Assembly: GCA_963785815.1 (NCBI GenBank) | Contig: CAWAWN010000002.1 | Coordinates: forward strand, 1 to 64,000 | Origin: UBA4742 sp963785815 | Lineage (GTDB): Bacteria > Actinomycetota > Acidimicrobiia > Acidimicrobiales > Acidimicrobilacustridaceae | Length of the DNA: 64,000 nucleotides | Direction of reading: 5' to 3' | Part shown: positions 41,258 to 50,391 of the stretch, piece by piece | Layout of the letters: every line of letters begins with the position of its first letter | Numbering within the stretch: the stretch's first letter is position 1 | Program-made: the position numbers and the translations under genes | Notes under the pieces: model-generated | Databases searched by the model: none | The model's input: only the letters and a program-made list of their open reading frames with translations | Told to the model about the DNA's origin: nothing

Positions 41258-42004
41258 TCAGAGCCCCCCTGCGCCGGTCGGGCCCGGATCGCCCGAACCG
41301 GTGACGCCGTGCTCGGCGGCCGACGAGTGGTCGACGGGCGCAGCCGGGTCCGAGTGGTCGTGGAGCACGCCGCCATCTTGGCCGACCACGGGGTGGGGGT
41401 CGGCCATCGCGTCCTTGGCCGCCTGATCGGCCTCGGGGGCGCGCACGCCGTAGCCGAGCTCGCCCGACCACGCCACCTTGCCCTCCATGGCGGCCGAGCC
41501 CGAGGGGGCGGTGGCGCGCATCCAGGCGGAGGTGTTCTGGTCCTCGCCCGGCCGCCAGTCCTCCCAGGGCAGGTGCTGGGGCTGGCCGTCGTCGGCCACC
41601 ACCAGCTCGTCCTTGGTGTAGATGGCGTCGGACCGGTTGGTGAAGGAGAACTCGAAGAGCTTGGACTCGGTGATGGCCTCGGTCGGGCAGGCCTCCACGC
41701 AGAGGTCGCAGTGGATGCAGCGCAGGTAGTTGATCTCGTAGATGAAGCCGTAGCGCTCGCCGGGCGACACTGGGTCGTCCTGGGGGTTGTCGGCCCCGCG
41801 CACGTAGATGCACCGGGCCGGGCACACCCCGGCACACAGCTCGCAGCCGATGCACTTCTCCATGCCGTCCTCGTAGCGGTTGAGGACGTGGCGGCCGTGG
41901 CGGCGCAGCGCCTGGGGCGCCTTCTCCTGCGGGTACTGGGTGGTGACCCGCTGCTTGCGACCGATCTGGCGCAAGGGGACCAGGAACCCGTCGAGGTAGC
42001 CCAT
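41258..42004 (-). CDS. nuoI: NADH-quinone oxidoreductase subunit I with long C-terminal tail, 14-subunit complex
   Basis: Carries N6a and N6b, 248 residues. The cluster motifs CIGCELCAGVCP and CIHCDLCVEACP are intact. About 90 residues after the conserved core form an Asp/His/Gly/Ala-rich tail (DGGVLHDHSDPAAPVDH), not present in the 173-residue copy of the other set. The ATG at 42004 overlaps the nuoH stop. Confidence 0.96.
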   Translation of the reverse strand: MGYLDGFLVPLRQIGRKQRVTTQYPQEKAPQALRRHGRHVLNRYEDGMEKCIGCELCAGVCPARCIYVRGADNPQDDPVSPGERYGFIYEINYLRCIHCDLCVEACPTEAITESKLFEFSFTNRSDAIYTKDELVVADDGQPQHLPWEDWRPGEDQNTSAWMRATAPSGSAAMEGKVAWSGELGYGVRAPEADQAAKDAMADPHPVVGQDGGVLHDHSDPAAPVDHSSAAEHGVTGSGDPGPTGAGGL

Positions 42005-43215
42005 CAGGCGTCCACCTGCTCGAGACGACGGGCGCGGCTGCCCGAGATGGCGGCGCGCAACAGCCCGTAGCCGGCCAGCAGCACCGCCACCGACACCACC
42101 ACCACGGCCACCGGGTTCCAGTTCTCGTCCTGGCCGATCTGGATGGCGGCCAGCAGCAGCGACCAGCCCAGGGCCAGCGGGATGAGCACCTTCCAACCCA
42201 GGTCCATGAGCTGGTCGTAGCGGAAGCGGGGCAACGAGGCCCGCAGCCACACGAAGCAGAACAGGAAGACCATGAGCTTGAGGAAGAACCACAGGCAGCC
42301 CCACATCCAGCCGGGGCCGAAGTAGGCGGGACCGGCGGGGCCACCCAGGAAGAGGGTGACGAAGATGGCCGACATGGTGATCGTGTTCATGAACTCGGCC
42401 AGGTAGAACAGCGCGAAGCGGATGGAGCTGTACTCGGTGTTGAAGCCGCCCACCAGCTCCTGCTCGGCCTCGACCAGGTCGAACGGTGGCCGGTTGAGCT
42501 CGGCCGTGCCGGCGATCACGAAGATCACGAAGGGCACCAGGCCGGTGACGATGACGGCCCAGTTGGGCACCCAGTTCCCCCAGCCCGGGCCGGCCTGGTA
42601 CTGGACGATGCCGTGGGTGGTGAGGGTGCCGGCCTTGAGGATCACGGCCACCACCGACAGGCCCATGGCGGCCTCGTAGGACACCATCTGGGCCGAGGCC
42701 CGCACCGAGCCGAGCAACGGGTACTTGGAGCCCGACGACCAGCCGGCCAGCATGACGCCGTACACGGCGATCGACGACATGGCCAGGACGAACAGGATGC
42801 CGATGGGCGGGTCGGCCACCTGCATGAAGGTGGCGTGGCCGAACACGTGGATGATCCCGTGGTTGTCCCCGTTGAAGTCGCCGCCGATGGGCACGATGGC
42901 GAACAGCAGGAACGCTGGGACGAACGACAGGAACGGGGCCAGCATGAACACGGCCCGCTGCGCCCGATCCGGTATCAGGTCCTCCTTGAAGAAGAACTTG
43001 ATGCCGTCGGCCAGGGTCTGGAGCACGCCGAAGGGACCGGCCAGGTTGGGCCCGACCCGGTTCTGCATGTCGGACACGAGCTTGCGCTCGAACCAGATCA
43101 TCAACATGGTGGCCAGCAGCAACAGGACGAAGACGATGACCACCTTGGCCACCACGACGGCCACGATGCTCCAGTCGAGCCCGCCCAGCAGCATCGGGTC
43201 CTCGGCGATGATCAC
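42004..43215 (-). CDS. nuoH: NADH-quinone oxidoreductase subunit H, 14-subunit complex
   Basis: Quinone-site membrane subunit, 403 residues. NRVGPNLAGPFGVLQTLADG, AGWSSGSKYPLLGSVRASAQ and PFDLVEAEQELVGGFNTEYS are the key loops. An extra helix region closes the protein (LGWSLLLAAIQIG and VVVSVAVLLAGYGLLRAA). It overlaps nuoG by four bases. Confidence 0.97.
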   Translation of the reverse strand: MIIAEDPMLLGGLDWSIVAVVVAKVVIVFVLLLLATMLMIWFERKLVSDMQNRVGPNLAGPFGVLQTLADGIKFFFKEDLIPDRAQRAVFMLAPFLSFVPAFLLFAIVPIGGDFNGDNHGIIHVFGHATFMQVADPPIGILFVLAMSSIAVYGVMLAGWSSGSKYPLLGSVRASAQMVSYEAAMGLSVVAVILKAGTLTTHGIVQYQAGPGWGNWVPNWAVIVTGLVPFVIFVIAGTAELNRPPFDLVEAEQELVGGFNTEYSSIRFALFYLAEFMNTITMSAIFVTLFLGGPAGPAYFGPGWMWGCLWFFLKLMVFLFCFVWLRASLPRFRYDQLMDLGWKVLIPLALGWSLLLAAIQIGQDENWNPVAVVVVSVAVLLAGYGLLRAAISGSRARRLEQVDA

Positions 43216-45842
43216 TGGTCACCCCCCGCCGTCTCCACCCGCACGTCGGTGACCGGCGCGGTCGAATCGATCAGCGAGCCGGCGTCCAGATCGGACTGGT
43301 TGAAGTAGACGCTGGCCGCTCCCCGGGGCAGGCCGGGGTCGGCGGCGATCTCGGCCCGCAGGTCGGCCCGCGAGGAGTGCAGCCGCACCTGGTCCCCCGC
43401 GGCCACGCCCAGGCGGTCGAAGTCGTAGGGGTTGATGCGCAGGATGCTGCCCGGGGCCAGCCCGGCCAGCGAGGGGGACTGCTGGACGGCCACGCCCTGG
43501 TCGTAGAGCTTGCGGGTGGCCACAAGCCGCAGCGAGTAGCGGTCGAGCGGGGGCGGATCGGCCGGGGCTCCGGGCACGAACGTGAGGAGCTCGGGCGCGC
43601 CGGCACCCGGGTCGGCCACCACCTCGGGCGCGTCATCGGTCGCGGCGTCGTCGCCGTCGTCGTCGGTATCTCCGCCAGCCGCGACCTCGGCCCGCGGCGC
43701 CGGGGGTTCGCTCGGCAACGGCACCACCACGCCGTCGGCCGAGCCGGCGGCCTCGATCACCGCTGGGGTGAGGCCCAGGTGGGACGGAGCCAGGCGAGCC
43801 ACCTCGGTGCGGATGGCGTCGATCGACTCGACACCCAGGTCCGCTCCCAGGGCGGCGGCCAGCTCGACGGCGATGATCCAGTCCGGCCGGGCCGTGCCGG
43901 GCGCGGTCACCTTGGCGTGCAGGGCGCTGACCCGGCCCTCGAGGTTGGTGGTGGTGCCCTCCACCTCGGCGAAGCCCGCCGCCGGCAGGATGACCGCCGC
44001 GGTCGACGCGCTGGCCGTGGCGAACTGGTCGATGGCCACCACCGTGGTGGCACCGGCCAGGCCCCGCGTGGCCAGGTCGCGGTCGGGGAAGTCCGCCAGG
44101 GGGTCAGCCCCCAACAGGATCAGCACGTCGATGGCCCCGTCCGCCGCAGCCGACAGGATGCCCGTGCAGTCGAGGCCCTTGACCGCGGGCAGCCCCGGCC
44201 AGTGCGGCTCGAACCAGGACCGGGCCGACTCGAGCGCCACCCGACCCGGCAGCAGGCCGGGGGCCAGGCCCATGTCGAGGGCGCCGCGCACGTTGCCGCG
44301 CCGCAGCCCGACCAGGAAGCGGGTGTCGGGCTTGCGGGCCAGCAGGGCGGCGGCGGCGTCGACCACCGATCGATCGGACTCGGCCACCGACTGACGACCG
44401 AGCACCACCCGGACGGGGCCGGACGCCACCAGCTCACAGGCGGTGACCAGGTCGTTGGCGTCCACGCCTCCGGCATCGGTACCCGGCGGCGGGCCGTCGA
44501 GCAGCGCTCGGGCCAGCACCCCGGCCTCGCCCGGGCGCGGGTGCAGCGACACCGTGGCGTAGCGGCTGAAGCCACCGTGCTGGGGCGCCACCTCGACCAC
44601 CTTCACCCCGCGGGACACCACCGCGTCACGCAGGCGCAGGTAGAGGACGGGCAGCTCCTCCTTGAGGTCGGGGGCGAGCAGCACCACCGTCCCCCCGGGC
44701 TCGCAGATCTCGTCGATGGTGGCCGCCGGCAGGCCCAGGGCGACCTCGGCGTCGATGCCGTCGCCGAGCTGGGCGTCGGTGTGGTCGGTGCCGATCACGC
44801 CCTTGGCCAGCTTGGCCCAGGCGTAGGCCGCCTCGTTGGTGAGCCGGGCGCCGCCGATCACGGCCACCCGGTCAGGTCGGCTGGCGCGCAGGGCGGTGGC
44901 CACCTGGCCCAGGGCGTCCGCCCAGCGGGCCGGGGCGTGGTCTGCGCCCTGGCGGACCAGGGGTTCGGTCAGGCGGTCGGTGCTGCGCTGGGCTTCAAAG
45001 CCGAACCGGCCCTTGTCGCACAGCCAGCCCCAGTTGACCGGGTCGACGTCCACGCCCTGGTAGCGCAGCACCTGGTTGCGGGACGACTCGACCGAGATCC
45101 GACAGCCCACCGAGCAGCCCTGACAGGTGGACTCCACCGCCTCGAGGTCCCACGGGCGGGCACGGAAGCGGTAGGAGCTGGCGGTCAGGGCCCCCACCGG
45201 GCAGATCTGCACGGTGTTGCCGCTGAAGTAGGACGAGAACGGCTCGTCGGGGAAGGTGTTGATCTCGGTCTCGTTGCCCCGGTTCATGAAGTGGATGAGC
45301 GGATCGCCGGCCACCTCCTTGGCGAAGCGGGTGCAGCGGTCGCACAGGATGCAGCGCTCGCGGTCGAGCAGCACCAGATCGCTGACCGGGATGGGCTTCT
45401 CCTTGTGGCGCTTCTCCTCGACGAAGCGGCTCTCGCCCGGGCCGTAGGCCATGGTCTGGTCCTGCAGCGGGCACTCGCCGCCCTTGTCGCACACCGGGCA
45501 GTCGAGCGGGTGGTTGATCAGCAGGAACTCGAGCACGCCGTCCTGCGCCTTCTGCGTGACCGGCGAGGTGGTGTCCACCTTCATGTCGGGTGTGCACTCC
45601 AGCATGCAGCTGGGCTGCAGGGCCGGGCCGCGGCCGGTGTCGACCTCGACGATGCACATGCGACACATGCCCACCGACTCCATGCGCGGGTGGTAGCAGA
45701 AGCGCGGGATGTAGATGCCGTTGCGCTCGGCGGCGTCGATGATGAGCTCGCCCTCGTGGGCCACGATGGCCCGGCCGTCGATGGTGACGGCCACGCCGTC
45801 GACCACGGGCGAGGCGGCGTCGGCGCTGGCGGTGTCAGACAT
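43212..45842 (-). CDS. nuoG: NADH-quinone oxidoreductase subunit G
   Basis: Peripheral iron-sulfur subunit, 876 residues from the ATG at 45842 (a GTG two codons earlier is possible). The [2Fe-2S] domain (FCYHPRMESVGMCRMC), the histidine-containing N5-type motif (HPLDCPVCDKGGECPLQD), the N4 ligands (CILCDRCTRFAKEV) and the N7-type motif CQGCSVGC are all present, followed by a degenerate molybdopterin-oxidoreductase-like domain. There is an Asp/Ala-rich insert near residue 720. It is the only nuoG in the window, so the second complex I set has none of its own. Confidence 0.96.
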   Translation of the reverse strand: MSDTASADAASPVVDGVAVTIDGRAIVAHEGELIIDAAERNGIYIPRFCYHPRMESVGMCRMCIVEVDTGRGPALQPSCMLECTPDMKVDTTSPVTQKAQDGVLEFLLINHPLDCPVCDKGGECPLQDQTMAYGPGESRFVEEKRHKEKPIPVSDLVLLDRERCILCDRCTRFAKEVAGDPLIHFMNRGNETEINTFPDEPFSSYFSGNTVQICPVGALTASSYRFRARPWDLEAVESTCQGCSVGCRISVESSRNQVLRYQGVDVDPVNWGWLCDKGRFGFEAQRSTDRLTEPLVRQGADHAPARWADALGQVATALRASRPDRVAVIGGARLTNEAAYAWAKLAKGVIGTDHTDAQLGDGIDAEVALGLPAATIDEICEPGGTVVLLAPDLKEELPVLYLRLRDAVVSRGVKVVEVAPQHGGFSRYATVSLHPRPGEAGVLARALLDGPPPGTDAGGVDANDLVTACELVASGPVRVVLGRQSVAESDRSVVDAAAALLARKPDTRFLVGLRRGNVRGALDMGLAPGLLPGRVALESARSWFEPHWPGLPAVKGLDCTGILSAAADGAIDVLILLGADPLADFPDRDLATRGLAGATTVVAIDQFATASASTAAVILPAAGFAEVEGTTTNLEGRVSALHAKVTAPGTARPDWIIAVELAAALGADLGVESIDAIRTEVARLAPSHLGLTPAVIEAAGSADGVVVPLPSEPPAPRAEVAAGGDTDDDGDDAATDDAPEVVADPGAGAPELLTFVPGAPADPPPLDRYSLRLVATRKLYDQGVAVQQSPSLAGLAPGSILRINPYDFDRLGVAAGDQVRLHSSRADLRAEIAADPGLPRGAASVYFNQSDLDAGSLIDSTAPVTDVRVETAGGDQ

Positions 45843-47178
45843 CGGCACCGGCCCGTGCCGGGACCGCCACCGACACCCGCGACTGCACGGCCCTGGCGAT
45901 GTGGGCGTCGAACTCGTCGCGGAAGCGGGCCACGGCCGAGGCGATGGGCGACACCGCCGAGGGACCCAGCGGGCAGATGGTCGTCTGCTTGGGCGGCCAG
46001 GCGATCCCGGGGCTGATGTTGTCGCACACGTCCATCAGCAGGTCGAGGTCGCTGGGTCGGCCATAGCCGTCGAGTATGCGCCGCAGGATCCGCTCCAACC
46101 AAGTGGTCCCCTCACGACACGGCGTGCACTTCCCGCACGACTCGCGGGCGAAGAAGCGCACCACGCGCAGGCAGGCCTTGACCGCGTCGGTGGTCTCGTC
46201 CATCACCACGATGGCACCGGAGCCGAGCATCGAACCGGCCCGGTCCACGGTGCCCTTCTCCAGGGGCAGGTCGAGGTGCTCCTCGTAGAACCACGGCGCC
46301 GAGGCCCCACCCGGGATGAAGGCCTTGATGGTGTGGCCGTCGCGGATCCCGCCGGCGTAGACCGGGGCGTAGATCAGGTCGCGGAAGGTGGTGACGCCGT
46401 ACTCGACCTCGAACACGCCGGGCTTGTTGACGTGGCCCGACACCGCGAACATGCGGGTGCCCTTGGACGCCTCGGCCCCCAGCGCGGTGAAGGCGCTGGC
46501 CCCGTTGGTGACGATCCAGGGCACGTTCGACAGGGTCTCGACGTTGTTGACGATGGTGGGCTGGAGGTACAGGCCCTTGGCCGCCGGGAAGAACGGCGGC
46601 TTGAGCCGGGGCATCCCCCGGTTGCCCTCCAGGCTCTCGATCAGCCCGGTCTCCTCGCCCACGATGTAGGCGCCCGCGCCCCAGGTCAGCACCACGTCCA
46701 CCGAGAAGTCGGTTCCCCCGATGTTGCGTCCCACCAGACCGGCGGCGTAGGCCTCGTTGAGGGCGCTGGCGATGCGCTCCTGGGCCAGGGCCATCTCGCC
46801 CCGCACGTAGAGGAAGGCCTGGGCGCAGCCCACCGCATAGCAGGCGATGAGGATGCCCTCGATGAGCTGGTGGGGATCGCGCTCCATGAGCATGCGGTCC
46901 TTGTAGGTGCCAGGCTCGCTCTCGTCGCCGTTGACCACCAAGTAGCGCGGCCACACGCCCGGCGGGCAGAAGCCCCACTTCACACCGGCCGGGAACCCGG
47001 CCCCGCCGCGCCCGAGCAGGTTGGCCTCCTTCACCTCGGCGGCCACCGCCTCGGGAGACATGGTCAACGCCTTGCGCAGGCCGGCGTACCCGCCGGTCGC
47101 CTGGTAGCGGCTGAGCGTGTACGAGTCCTCGTACCCGAACCGACCGGTGATGATCTTGGGTGCGTCGGTGATCGCCAT
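45835..47178 (-). CDS. nuoF: NADH-quinone oxidoreductase subunit F
   Basis: NADH-oxidising flavoprotein subunit, 447 residues. LLGRGGAGFPAGVKWGF binds FMN/NADH; GEETGLIESLEGNRGMPRLK and SCGKCTPCREGTTWLERI with a later cysteine bind the N3 [4Fe-4S] cluster. The start ATG at 47178 overlaps the nuoE stop. It fixes this gene set as NADH-linked. Confidence 0.97.
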   Translation of the reverse strand: MAITDAPKIITGRFGYEDSYTLSRYQATGGYAGLRKALTMSPEAVAAEVKEANLLGRGGAGFPAGVKWGFCPPGVWPRYLVVNGDESEPGTYKDRMLMERDPHQLIEGILIACYAVGCAQAFLYVRGEMALAQERIASALNEAYAAGLVGRNIGGTDFSVDVVLTWGAGAYIVGEETGLIESLEGNRGMPRLKPPFFPAAKGLYLQPTIVNNVETLSNVPWIVTNGASAFTALGAEASKGTRMFAVSGHVNKPGVFEVEYGVTTFRDLIYAPVYAGGIRDGHTIKAFIPGGASAPWFYEEHLDLPLEKGTVDRAGSMLGSGAIVVMDETTDAVKACLRVVRFFARESCGKCTPCREGTTWLERILRRILDGYGRPSDLDLLMDVCDNISPGIAWPPKQTTICPLGPSAVSPIASAVARFRDEFDAHIARAVQSRVSVAVPARAGADV

Positions 47179-47822
47179 CAGCTCGCCGCTCCGTCCGCGC
47201 CCTCGGGGCCGGGCGGCGGCGCGTTCATGCCCATCCAGGCCGGCTCCGAGCCACGCTCGGGTGACGCCGGCCCGGCGGCCCGATCCGCCGGGATGGACTG
47301 GCGGACCCGGGCCAGGGTGCCGTGCGGGGGCACCTCGTCGTCGAGGCGTCCGGCCCGCAGATCGTCGATCATCCGGTCGAACTCGTCGTTGGTGATGCGA
47401 TGGCGGTACCGGTAGTTCACCTGGAGGCAGGGGGCCTCGGTGCACGCCGCGATGCACTCGACGTCCTCGACGGTGAACATCCCGTCGGCGGTGGTGTTGC
47501 CTGCCTTGATGCCCAAGGTCTGCTCGGCGTGGTGGAGCAGCTCCTCGCCCCCCATGAGCTGGCACGAGATGTTCGTGCACACGTTGACCAGGTAGCGGCC
47601 CACCGGCTCACGCTTGAACATCTCGTAGAACGAGCAGGTGCCGAGCACCTCGGCCGGGGTGACCCCCACCAGCTCGGCGATGTGGGCCATGGCGTCGGTC
47701 GTGACCCATCCGTCCTGGGACTGGGCCAGGTGCAGCAGCGGGATGAGGGCCGACTTGGGTCGCGGGTACCGGCCGATGATCTCGGTGGCGATCGCCACGT
47801 TCTCGGGGTCGAGTCGCGCCAT
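47178..47822 (-). CDS. nuoE: NADH-quinone oxidoreductase subunit E
   Basis: Thioredoxin-like [2Fe-2S] subunit carrying N1a, 214 residues. The ligands are in VCTNISCQLMGG (C-x4-C) and ECIAACTEAPC (C-x3-C). A polar Pro/Gly-rich C-terminal tail of about 50 residues is extra to the core. The start ATG at 47822 overlaps the nuoD stop. Confidence 0.97.
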   Translation of the reverse strand: MARLDPENVAIATEIIGRYPRPKSALIPLLHLAQSQDGWVTTDAMAHIAELVGVTPAEVLGTCSFYEMFKREPVGRYLVNVCTNISCQLMGGEELLHHAEQTLGIKAGNTTADGMFTVEDVECIAACTEAPCLQVNYRYRHRITNDEFDRMIDDLRAGRLDDEVPPHGTLARVRQSIPADRAAGPASPERGSEPAWMGMNAPPPGPEGADGAAS

Positions 47823-49249
47823 CAGCGGTCGACCTCGCCCAGGATGGGGTCGACGGACGAGATGACGGCCACGGCGTCGGCGATCATGCCGCCGCGCAGC
47901 AGGTGGGGCAGCGTCTGGAGGTTCACGAAGCTCGGCCCCCGGATGTGCATGCGGTACGGATGCGAGCTCCCATCGGACACGATGTAGCACCCGAGCTCCC
48001 CCCGGGGCGATTCCACCGCGCAGTACGCCTCGCCCTCGGGCACCTTGAAGCCCTCGGTGAAGATCTTGAAGTGGTGGATCAGCGCCTCCATCGACTCGTC
48101 GATGCGAGCCCGGGGCGGCGGTGTGACCTTCTTGTCCTGGATGCGGTAGTCGCCTCCCGGCATCTTGTCCACGATCTGGCGCACGATCTTGAGCGACTCG
48201 CGGATCTCGTTGAGCCGGATGGCGTAGCGGTCGTAGCAGTCGCCGTAGGTGCCGACCAGCACGTCGAAGTCGACCTGGTCGTACGCCAGGTAGGGCATGT
48301 CGCGGCGCAGGTCCCAGGCGTACCCGGTGGCGCGCAGGATGGGCCCGGTCGTGCCCAGGGCCAGGGCCGTGGCCGTGTCGATCACGCCCACGCCCTGGAG
48401 GCGCTCGCGCCAGATGGGCTGGCCGGTCAGCAGGGTGTCGTACTGGTCGAGCCGCGGCGGGATCATGTCGACCAGCTTGCGGACGCCGTCGCGCCAGCCG
48501 TCGGGCAGGTCGGCGGCCACGCCGCCGGGACGGATGTAGTTGTGGTTCATCCGCAGCCCGGTGACCTCTTCGAGGAAGCGCAGCACCTCCTCGCGCTCAC
48601 GCCAGCCGTAGAGCATCATCGAGATGGCGCCGATGTCCATGCCGTTGGTGGCCATGAACAGCAGGTGCGACGAGATGCGGTTGAGCTCGGTCATCAGCAT
48701 CCGGATCCAGATGGCCCGCTCGGGCACCTCGATCTCGAGCAGCTTCTCGACCGTCAGGGAGAACGCCAGCTCGGAGAACAGCGGCGAGGCGTAGTCCATG
48801 CGGGTGACGTTGGTGCAGCCCTGGAGGTAGGTGAGCTCCTCGCCCGTCCACTCCATGCCCGTGTGCAGGTAGCCGATGATGGGCTTCGAGCGCAGCACCG
48901 TCTCGCCCTGAAGCTCGAGCATGAGCCGCAGCACCCCGTGGGTGCTCGGGTGCTGGGGGCCCATGTTGATGATCATGGTCTCGTCGTCGGGCACGTCGTC
49001 GAGGCCGTCGCTGGCGGCTTCAGTCGCGGCCTGCGCGCCGGCTGCCTCCAGCTCGGACAGCCGCAGCACGGCGCCGACCTCGATCATCCGCTCGATGGCG
49101 TCGGTCACGTGGCGGCTGGTCAGCTCCTGGCCGCCCTCCGACGTCTGGCCGGCGTCGGCGTAGCGGTCGTGGGTGCTGCTGGTGCCGTCCGGTTCGGTGG
49201 TGGGTTCGTGGGTGGTCGTCATCGCTGCCTCTGGCTCGGGTTCGCTCAC
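47822..49249 (-). CDS. nuoD: NADH-quinone oxidoreductase subunit D, 14-subunit complex
   Basis: 49-kDa-type subunit, 475 residues. An extra N-terminal region of about 85 residues precedes NMGPQHPSTHGVLRLM. The loop reads GYLHTGMEWTGEELTY, so Thr130 takes the place of the arginine found in the other NuoD and in mitochondria. The ending is LGEVDR. The start GTG at 49249 overlaps the nuoC stop (GTGA); the ATG at 49222, behind AGAGG, is an alternative. The conserved core is unaffected. Confidence 0.96.
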   Translation of the reverse strand: MSEPEPEAAMTTTHEPTTEPDGTSSTHDRYADAGQTSEGGQELTSRHVTDAIERMIEVGAVLRLSELEAAGAQAATEAASDGLDDVPDDETMIINMGPQHPSTHGVLRLMLELQGETVLRSKPIIGYLHTGMEWTGEELTYLQGCTNVTRMDYASPLFSELAFSLTVEKLLEIEVPERAIWIRMLMTELNRISSHLLFMATNGMDIGAISMMLYGWREREEVLRFLEEVTGLRMNHNYIRPGGVAADLPDGWRDGVRKLVDMIPPRLDQYDTLLTGQPIWRERLQGVGVIDTATALALGTTGPILRATGYAWDLRRDMPYLAYDQVDFDVLVGTYGDCYDRYAIRLNEIRESLKIVRQIVDKMPGGDYRIQDKKVTPPPRARIDESMEALIHHFKIFTEGFKVPEGEAYCAVESPRGELGCYIVSDGSSHPYRMHIRGPSFVNLQTLPHLLRGGMIADAVAVISSVDPILGEVDR

Positions 49250-49770
49250 CGGACGGTGGGCGCGCCCTTGAACTGCACGGGGATGCGGCCCGACTCGTAG
49301 TCCTTGCGCAAAGGGTGGCCCAACCAGTCCTCGGGCATCAGGATGCGGGTCAGGTCGGGGTGGCCCTCGAAGACGACCCCGAACATGTCGTAGACCTCAC
49401 GTTCCATGGCCTCGGTGCCGGGGTGGACGGCGAACAGCGACGGGCAGGTCGGCTCGTCGCCGGGCACCTGCACGCGCAGGCGGATCCGCTGGCGCTCGCG
49501 GTGGGACATGAGCGTCACCACCACCTCGAAGCGCTCGGGCGCGATGCCCTTGGGCAGCGGCCGGCCCGGATGGGTCAGGTAGTCGACCCCGGTGACGTCC
49601 AGGCAGGTGAGGTAGCTGTCGTCGCGCAGGGCCGAGACCACGTCTAGCAGCTGGCTCCGCGACGGGTGCAGCACCCGCTGATCCCGGGACCAGCTGACGG
49701 GCACGCCGTGGAGCTGCTCGGGTTCGGGGTCCGGCTCGGTCGCGCCCTCGGGGTCGGCGACGTCGCTCAT
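49246..49770 (-). CDS. nuoC: NADH-quinone oxidoreductase subunit C, 14-subunit complex
   Basis: 30-kDa-type subunit, 174 residues. AMEREVYDMFGVVFEGHPDL and HPLRKDYESGRIPVQFKG are typical. A short acidic N-terminus is present. It starts three bases after the nuoB stop. Confidence 0.96.
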   Translation of the reverse strand: MSDVADPEGATEPDPEPEQLHGVPVSWSRDQRVLHPSRSQLLDVVSALRDDSYLTCLDVTGVDYLTHPGRPLPKGIAPERFEVVVTLMSHRERQRIRLRVQVPGDEPTCPSLFAVHPGTEAMEREVYDMFGVVFEGHPDLTRILMPEDWLGHPLRKDYESGRIPVQFKGAPTVR

Positions 49771-49773
49771 GGC

Positions 49774-50391
49774 TCAGTCGCCCCCGGCCGGCGAACCGGC
49801 TGCCACCGGCGGCGGTGGCGACAGCAGCACCTGGGTGCCCGGGTCGGTCTGGCCGTCGCGCTGCTCGATGACCAGCCCGGCGCCCTGGCCCTTGCGCCGG
49901 GTCAGCTCGCCGGCCCGGATCTTGGCGTGCAGGGTGAGGATGGCGTGCAGCAGGGTCTGCGGCCCCGGGGGGCATCCCGGGGCGTACACGTCGACCGGGA
50001 CCACCTGGTCGACGCCCTGGACGATGGCGTAGTTGTTGAACATCCCGCCGCTGGACGCGCACACGCCCATGGAGATGACCCACTTCGGTTCCATCATCTG
50101 GTCGTAGATCTGGCGCAGCACCGGCGCCATCTTCTGCGACACCCGGCCGGCCACGATCATGAGGTCGGCCTGGCGGGGAGAGGCCCGGAAGACCTCCATG
50201 CCGTAGCGAGCCAGGTCGTAGTGAGCCCCGCCGGTGCCCATCATCTCGATGGCGCAGCAAGCCAGACCGAACGACGCCGGCATGACGCTGCGGGCCCGCG
50301 CCCACTTCACCAGCTCCTCGAGGGTGCCGGTCAGGAAGTTGTGTTCGAGGCCTTCGAGGCCCTTGTCGAGGAAGCCACCCGGCTCAGCCAT
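49774..50391 (-). CDS. nuoB: NADH-quinone oxidoreductase subunit B, 14-subunit complex
   Basis: N2-cluster subunit, 205 residues. The ligands are the tandem cysteines in GLACCAIEMM, Cys in MGVCASSGG and PGCPPGPQTLL. After the core there is a Pro/Gly-rich tail. The ATG at 50391 overlaps the nuoA stop by one base (TGATG). Confidence 0.97.
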   Translation of the reverse strand: MAEPGGFLDKGLEGLEHNFLTGTLEELVKWARARSVMPASFGLACCAIEMMGTGGAHYDLARYGMEVFRASPRQADLMIVAGRVSQKMAPVLRQIYDQMMEPKWVISMGVCASSGGMFNNYAIVQGVDQVVPVDVYAPGCPPGPQTLLHAILTLHAKIRAGELTRRKGQGAGLVIEQRDGQTDPGTQVLLSPPPPVAAGSPAGGD

